64,000 nucleotides of DNA, taken from assembly GCA_965153455.1 (NCBI GenBank), contig OZ234499.1, positions 2,405,731-2,469,730 of the forward strand, in the 5' to 3' direction. The notes beneath the pieces were generated by a model that saw nothing but the letters and a program-made list of their open reading frames with translations, was not told the origin of the DNA and made no database searches. Origin of the DNA: Sphagnum compactum. Lineage: Eukaryota; Bryophyta; Sphagnopsida; Sphagnales. The position numbers and the translations under genes were made by a program. Within the stretch, counting starts at the first letter, position 1; every line of letters begins with the position of its first letter. Below, piece by piece: positions 58,001 to 64,000 of this stretch.

Positions 58001-61000
58001 AAAAAGATTTGTCACCAAAAGCCTTTTCACAAGATCCTTTGCACTACAAAATTAACATCGAAAAAAATTACATCAATCAAAGCAATGTAATTGTCATTTC
58101 AATGTTTGGTGACATCTTAAACCCAATGATTCATGTGCACAAGGAAAATAGTTGCCAATGATAGTCAAACAAGTAGTTCATCATGTAATGGCTCTGCCTT
58201 TCGTTATATATTGATGCATCCACCCCAAACATGAAAAATTACATCCATCTGAAAATTTTCATTCTGTGAACACTTGTCATCTCTACATTGGCCAATGAGT
58301 GAACCACAATTTTATCCCCAAGTCCAAATCTTGCACTAATATGTAGTTTCTTCCTTATGGGCAAAGCCAATAAAGGAATACAATTATTATAACATTTATC
58401 CCAATATTTTACGACCTTGATGTTAGATTATAATGCAATGGTCCCAAATAACAAGGTTGTTTTCCAATGATTTATTTGAAATTTGAAAACGAACAATTAT
58501 ATTAAACATGAATATGTTTTCATAGCTTGTATGATGATTCATTGTTAGTGGATTTGTTGACAATGGGGGCCTAAAGACAACACTGCAAAAAACCTTATAT
58601 GAAAATGTCCAAGGAATTATATTTGATTAACCAAAATCTTTTAGTATGTCCCAATAGGATCTACAATTTGGCACCACATTCAAGCTATAGGCATTTTATC
58701 CATTTTTTCAAGATTTTGATTGGCATTTGAATTTAAAATATTTGAAAGGTGTTTCTAACAAAAATTGCATTGATAAGTATTAGATGAAAGGTTTAATATG
58801 CAGATATTGAACAACTCAAGTCGCACATAGAATATTTATAATCTTCATATTGTCTAATTTCACATGCATACAATGATACAAAATATGTTAGCATTTAAAT
58901 TGTTAAAAACCAACAAAATGCACTTTCAAAAACACTTAATGTATATTTTTTCAAATATAGAAAATTTGAGCAACAACAAATCTAACAAACCCATGTTGAG
59001 ATCTTAACAAAAATCTTGCAATGGAACTCATCAAATACATAGTGGAATTGCAATGGGAAATGATTCAAAAACGTTTGACATGCAATTAGGTGTGTTAACA
59101 AAACACTTGGATTTCAAAGTTTGTTGTTGATTTGTTGTTGACAAATGCCATTATTTTATACATTAAAGTTCACATGGGATTAAACTATGCACATGCTATG
59201 ACCTTGAATGGCAACATAGTCTTTTTGGAACAAAAAAAACTCATTATTTAATTTTCTAACTACATCATTGGCAAAAAAAAGTTCCATGATTTTAAAAGTG
59301 TAAATGAAAAGATTTGGTGGTTGTATTAAATAGAAATTTATTAACCATCATCACAAAAAGGAGGAAACCTAGATAACATTTCATAATGAGAACACCATAT
59401 ATAAGACCACCTCACCAACCTCATAAGCATCATAATTTAACATTCATTTCAAAATCATAAATATTTTGTAAACCTTAAACTTCTCAATAAGAATATATTC
59501 ATGGACAAAATTTTGATGAAATTTTATGAAAAAACATCATATGAATTTATCACACAAAAAAAATTTCATTCACATAAAAAAATGGAAATTTAATTGGACT
59601 AAATTTTATTTTGATCTATGTTGATTTTCGATGTCATTTTGTTGAATTTTTTTTTCCTTTTGTTTTGTGTTACTTCTTTTTCACCTTGTTGGTGATTTCA
59701 AAGCCACCTCCTCCCACCAATGAAAGGGCCCTTGGCACCTAAATACCTTGTTTCAACATTTCCATTCATAGGTACATTAATGGATTTGAAATTTGATTCA
59801 TTGTTTTATTATATCTCTTATGTTTCCCACAAAGTTTCACCTTGAATAATGTAGCCAAGGTCATTGACACAAGGTGTTGGTAGAATTCTTCAATATAAGT
59901 AAAGCTTCATGGTCATTGCATGAAAAAACCCAATTTCAAATCAACTTGCAAAATCAAAGTTAGGAGGGGATTAAACATGTAAATGTGGGACAAGGATATG
60001 AAAAGTTTGTGTGGGGAGGACGGTGGTTCTAATGGGAGCTTGGGAGAGGAATGGATTTGGGAGTTAAATACTTATTTTGTGTTGCAAAGTCTTTTAGTAG
60101 AAAAAATTCACTGTGAACATTAACCATAACTTCAAAGGCACTTTGGAAAAATACAAGTTTGTATAGAATTGGTAGAAATTTTCTAGTGTATTTGGATGGC
60201 ACCTTATCCTTAATTACAATTTTTATTTGAATATAAATATTGCACCTTATATGTAGGGTCGTTCCTTTCATTTCAAAATGAATCACAATCATTTGTTTAT
60301 AAAACAAAAATCAACCAATTCCTTGCAACAAATAAAGACATCAAAGGGACTATTCTAGGGACGAGGTTCCTAAATTAAGCTTTCATGTTGTGCAAGGTTT
60401 TCATTGTTAAAACAACCCTATCCTTGGTCTTTAACCTACACAAAATCATCATTCCCACAACAACCTTGTTTTTGGTTTTCCTTCCTTACTTATAATGTTG
60501 GGAAATTATTTACTTTTACAAAGAACCTTTGGTTCAAATTCTAAAATATAAATTATGATTATTTTAATTCAAGTTCCAACTTCAAGTTTTTTTTTTTCAA
60601 AAACCTAAATTCTAGTTTTAGTTTCAAAAATGAAACTTGGTTCTAATTTCGTTCTTATTAACACAAAATGAAATTAATGATTAACCCTTGGTTCTTGTAG
60701 TTTTTTTCAAAAACATCTCTATTAACTTTGTTTTTGGTTCCAATTCTACACATAATTACAACCAAAACTAATAACTTAGTTCTAAGTTTGGTTTTCAAAA
60801 AAATAAACTCATGTTTAAATTATGTTTTGAAAATTAGATCCAAATCCAATTTAGGTTTTACTAATCAAAACCTAAGGGTCTTATCACCAAAGTGGGTACC
60901 CACCCAACGTTGGTCTTTACCCTACATGAAACTATTTTCAATAATATATTTCAAGGAGTAGGGAGTGTTGGATGTATTTTTCTTTTTCAAAGAAAAAATT

Positions 61001-62440
61001 GATGGGTAAGGGTAAAGTATGTGGAACCTTGATTGGTGGTTCCCACAAATTAGAAAACTAAATTTGACTTTCTATAGATGGTTCTCCAAAATTAGAATAA
61101 CCAATTTTGACTCTTAAACACAATTATCACAAAATCCAAAAACCTACCTTAAACCTCCTATTATTTTGTGAAACCCATTAATTTGTTTGCAAAAGTTTCA
61201 CAATTTTTGAACCAAAGGTTATTTTCTTTGAAAATTTTCAAAAAGTCAGAATGATAGGTTTTTTGATTTATGAACTTTCCAAATAACCAAACCTAAAAGT
61301 TATTAACAAAATAAACAAACTATCAAACATTATAATAAATTTAAACCTATATATTGATGTTCTTCTAAACCTTGTGAACATGGATAGATGATTATGAAGC
61401 CTTTATACACCTTTGATGAAAATCTTGGGAGGCAATTGGACCTTATTGATTCCATTATCTCCTTTATATATCAAATGGTAGTGATTTTCCTATGCACAAG
61501 GCTTTATCTTTTGATCCTTTCAGAAATTTCAATATCCTACACTCTTATATTTCAAACTTTTCCTAAGGAATTTTTCAAATTTGGTATTTATATTCGAGAA
61601 CACATCCTTTGATAGAATTTCACTTTGAATGGAAGGACCTTACGACAATGAAAGATTTTAAAAAATGTCACTTCCACTTTTGTAAATTTTAAATTCAAAT
61701 TTGAAGAGTTTTTTAATGAGAGTAATTCCACCCATGCTCATTATTTGGGCCTACAACATTAAATTTCACATCCAATATGACTAGTTTTTAATTTATCATG
61801 CCCCACTTATGAACATGAAATTAGGACTATAAAATATAATAAACTATTAATAGTAAACCACATGGACCAATCAATCAATCTAACCAATCAATAATAGGTT
61901 TGAACTATGCAATGCCTTGTGCCAACCCCAATATCTTTTGCACAAATGTTAGCCCAAGTTGGCATAATAGTGATTGTTTTCATCCAATGTTGTGCAATGT
62001 GCTAGTGGGGATGTTCTACTAATGTCAAGAATGACTTTGAAGTTTTATTAGATGTGAAGACCCAATCGAGAAAGTGATTGAAAATGAATGGAGAAATTTT
62101 TAATTTTTATTTACATACCTAATAAATGAATATCTTGTTGAATCAATATTTTGGTAAACTTTTAGGGTTATGCTAATGTATTATTGATAGGTTCTTACCA
62201 TAGATCCGAACATGAATGTTTGCATGTTAACCTTATTGCCAAGATTCCCACATCAATTGTCACATCATGAGTAAAAGCTTATTTACCTTATATAAGGTTT
62301 CCATATTTTAATTAAAAAACATGATTGAATAACATGCAATAACCATATAACGATCCCCATTTTGAGCAAAAATCCAAAACTATTCAACTATCCAAAACTA
62401 TTTTTTATTAAATAATAAAAAAATATAAATTTTTTATTGT
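55058..62440. other. Long AT-rich gene-poor stretch
   Basis: No domain-bearing frame, tRNA or organised array was found. One imperfect direct repeat of about 30 bp occurs near 60420 and 60908 (TTGGTCTTTAACCTACA / TTGGTCTTTACCCTACA). The sequence is probably decayed repeat DNA. Confidence 0.55.
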
Positions 62441-62442
62441 AG

Positions 62443-62453
62443 TATATATAAGG
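62443..62453 (+). promoter_or_regulatory. TATA box of the F-box gene (candidate)
   Basis: TATATATAAGG followed by GCCCCATTC is a good plant TATA box. It lies about 600 bp upstream of the F-box start codon. This implies a long leader or a 5' UTR intron. Confidence 0.4.
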
Positions 62454-63049
62454 CCCCATTCATAACTTTGAGTGTATTCATGTTCAACATCAAACTCCCA
62501 ATACTTTTGTTTTACTTTGTTTGTTTTAGTTGTTAATTGATATATTCCATATTTGATTTTTGGGATAATTATATGGATTATTGTCCCAACAATGGATTGG
62601 AATATGAGAATACAATGCATGAAACAAGAATGAAAGCTCAAAAGTTACTTACATTTGGAATAAAATTTATGCATGGAAAAAAGAAACCCACAAGCATTTC
62701 AAAGGTTGCACCCTTTCAACATTGAAATCTCTTCAATGATCTTTCATCTTGATCTATTGTTGTCAACTATGAAAGAAAATCCCATCTTCTTAAATATTTT
62801 TATTGAAATAAATTGTGTTTATATTTGCTTTGAATGTTTGCTTCAATGGACTTGTATGGAAAATGATCAACTAAAAAAAAATCGAAGACTATTGGTATTT
62901 AACTTATGAACATGTGGGAACAAGAAAAAACAAAATCTTCATAGAACAAACTTGGTGGATATTGCTTATAGTTGCAAAATAAATCATAGAATTTCATCAA
63001 AAGTTTATTTAGAGTTGGCTTGCAATATACATAATAAACAACAACAACC

Positions 63050-64000
63050 ATGGCTCACCGTGGCAACAGAATAGGAGTCAAATTAGTTATTACAGATAGA
63101 GCACAAGTATGTCTCAAAGCACCTAATGAAAGTAGACTACCTCGACCTACTATAAACCTTGCTGCACTTCCTCAATTACAAAAATTGGAAAATGTAGTAG
63201 AGAAAGTGATGAGCCCCACTTGGTGGAATGCATGGTTCACGTATTTGAGTGAAGACCAAAAGGATGGGAATGACATACGAGATCTCATATTGTCAAAGCT
63301 TCCTATTGCCAAGCTCTATGCGGTAGGATGTGTACCTATGTACAAGAAGGCAATGTTCAACATTTCCTTCAACCCAGTCTTGCAAAGACATCTTTCTCAT
63401 TGCAAAGAATATTTTCTTAGCTCATTTTGCATTATAGAAAAAGATTTAAAAGTAGAAAAACCTTCACAAGCAAATCAACAAGTGGGTGTAGATTTAATTA
63501 AAAAAGAATTTGAGAAAGAACAAGATGTTAGTAAACAGAAAAAACTTTCTCTAAAAGTGCAAGATGTGAAAGAATTAATTAAGGGAAAAAATGAATCATC
63601 CCCAAATGAACCACTTGAACATACATACATAATACTCCCTACTGAAGATGAATCTCTAGAAGGTGTCGTTAACCTTGAGGATCAACACATACAAATTGAA
63701 TTAATACAAGGTGAAGATCAAGTAAGATTTGGATTGTTCAAAGTGAGAGGTGAAAATGACAATTATTCAGGACTTACAAAACAACCATATGTACAACTTG
63801 AGCTTGTAACGAAAAATGATGACCTTGAGTTTGGGTGTGCAATCCTCACATTTAGGGTAGTGAATGTCAATGACCTTCTCCGCCAAATACATGCTTACCA
63901 CATTGCTAGCAAGAAGTGGGTGGTAATGCCATCATTGAATTGTCTCCCACCAAAAGTAAATGGCATGCTTGCAGGGGAAGGTGGTCTTTTGCTTTTGTTT
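63050..64000 (+). CDS. Divergent F-box/kelch-like protein, 3' end outside the window
   Basis: From ATG 63050 (context ACAACAACCATGGCT, a strong plant start) the frame is open for 317 codons to the last base of the window. Residues about 70-115 fit an F-box: DIRDLILSKLPIAKLYAVGC, then NISFNPVLQRHL, the family's leucine/proline core followed by a former Cys-x-x-Lys-Trp position. Residues 118-127 (CKEYFLSSFC) resemble the short aromatic block after the F-box. A charged linker (130-190) follows. The end, HAYHIASKKWVVMPSLN then GMLAGEGGLLLLF, resembles the first kelch blade of plant F-box/kelch proteins. Such proteins usually act as substrate adaptors of SCF ubiquitin ligases. The N-terminal 60 residues match nothing I know. 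F-box assignment is moderate, coding status high. Confidence 0.75.
   Translation, partial: MAHRGNRIGVKLVITDRAQVCLKAPNESRLPRPTINLAALPQLQKLENVVEKVMSPTWWNAWFTYLSEDQKDGNDIRDLILSKLPIAKLYAVGCVPMYKKAMFNISFNPVLQRHLSHCKEYFLSSFCIIEKDLKVEKPSQANQQVGVDLIKKEFEKEQDVSKQKKLSLKVQDVKELIKGKNESSPNEPLEHTYIILPTEDESLEGVVNLEDQHIQIELIQGEDQVRFGLFKVRGENDNYSGLTKQPYVQLELVTKNDDLEFGCAILTFRVVNVNDLLRQIHAYHIASKKWVVMPSLNCLPPKVNGMLAGEGGLLLLF

Overview
The window is nuclear DNA from a land plant with a large, repeat-rich genome. The evidence is spliced plant genes with GT-AG introns, a Ty3/gypsy chromovirus, CACTA-type miniature transposons, telomere-like CCCTAAA tracts and AT-rich intergenic DNA. Plant-type gene families set among old, decayed repeats would fit a fern or another non-flowering plant, but the species cannot be named from this sequence alone.

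Two genes reconstruct completely. A double-stranded-RNA-binding protein of the DRB2/3/5 type lies on the plus strand (CDS 10034-11858, 3 coding exons, 481 aa) behind a short GC-rich leader. An NADPH-cytochrome P450 reductase lies on the minus strand (CDS 33587-39948, 18 coding exons, 688 aa) and carries every cofactor motif. A third gene starts at 63050 and runs off the right edge. It stays open for 317 codons, with a divergent F-box followed by a kelch-like stretch. A small two-exon coiled-coil gene candidate lies at 51614-52123.

Layout: 1-9.4 kb is intergenic, with microsatellites, tandem arrays and dispersed repeats. 9.4-12.7 kb holds the DRB gene. 13.1 kb has a perfect 24-bp hairpin. 14.3-23.8 kb is a decayed minus-strand chromovirus (LTR, gag, protease, RT, RNase H, integrase, chromodomain, PPT, LTR), interrupted by about 4.6 kb of unrelated DNA. 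24.9 kb has a possible receptor-kinase relic. 26.3-27.6 kb is a nest of inserted repeats around a 75-bp array. 33.4-41.6 kb holds the reductase and its leader. 44-50.6 kb is repeat land, with a foldback transposon at 47.3-48.5 kb and an LTR promoter fragment at about 50.2-50.6 kb. 53.9-55.1 kb has a pair of CACTA miniature elements with intact 3-bp target duplications. 55-62.4 kb is AT-rich with no recognisable gene.

The genes do not form an operon or cluster. DRB2-type proteins act in small-RNA pathways and the reductase supplies electrons to microsomal P450s, so their proximity looks incidental. The most interesting material is in the repeats: several inverted-repeat structures that could form hairpin RNAs, U3 regions built from an 11-bp period, and nested insertions whose order can be read from target-site duplications.
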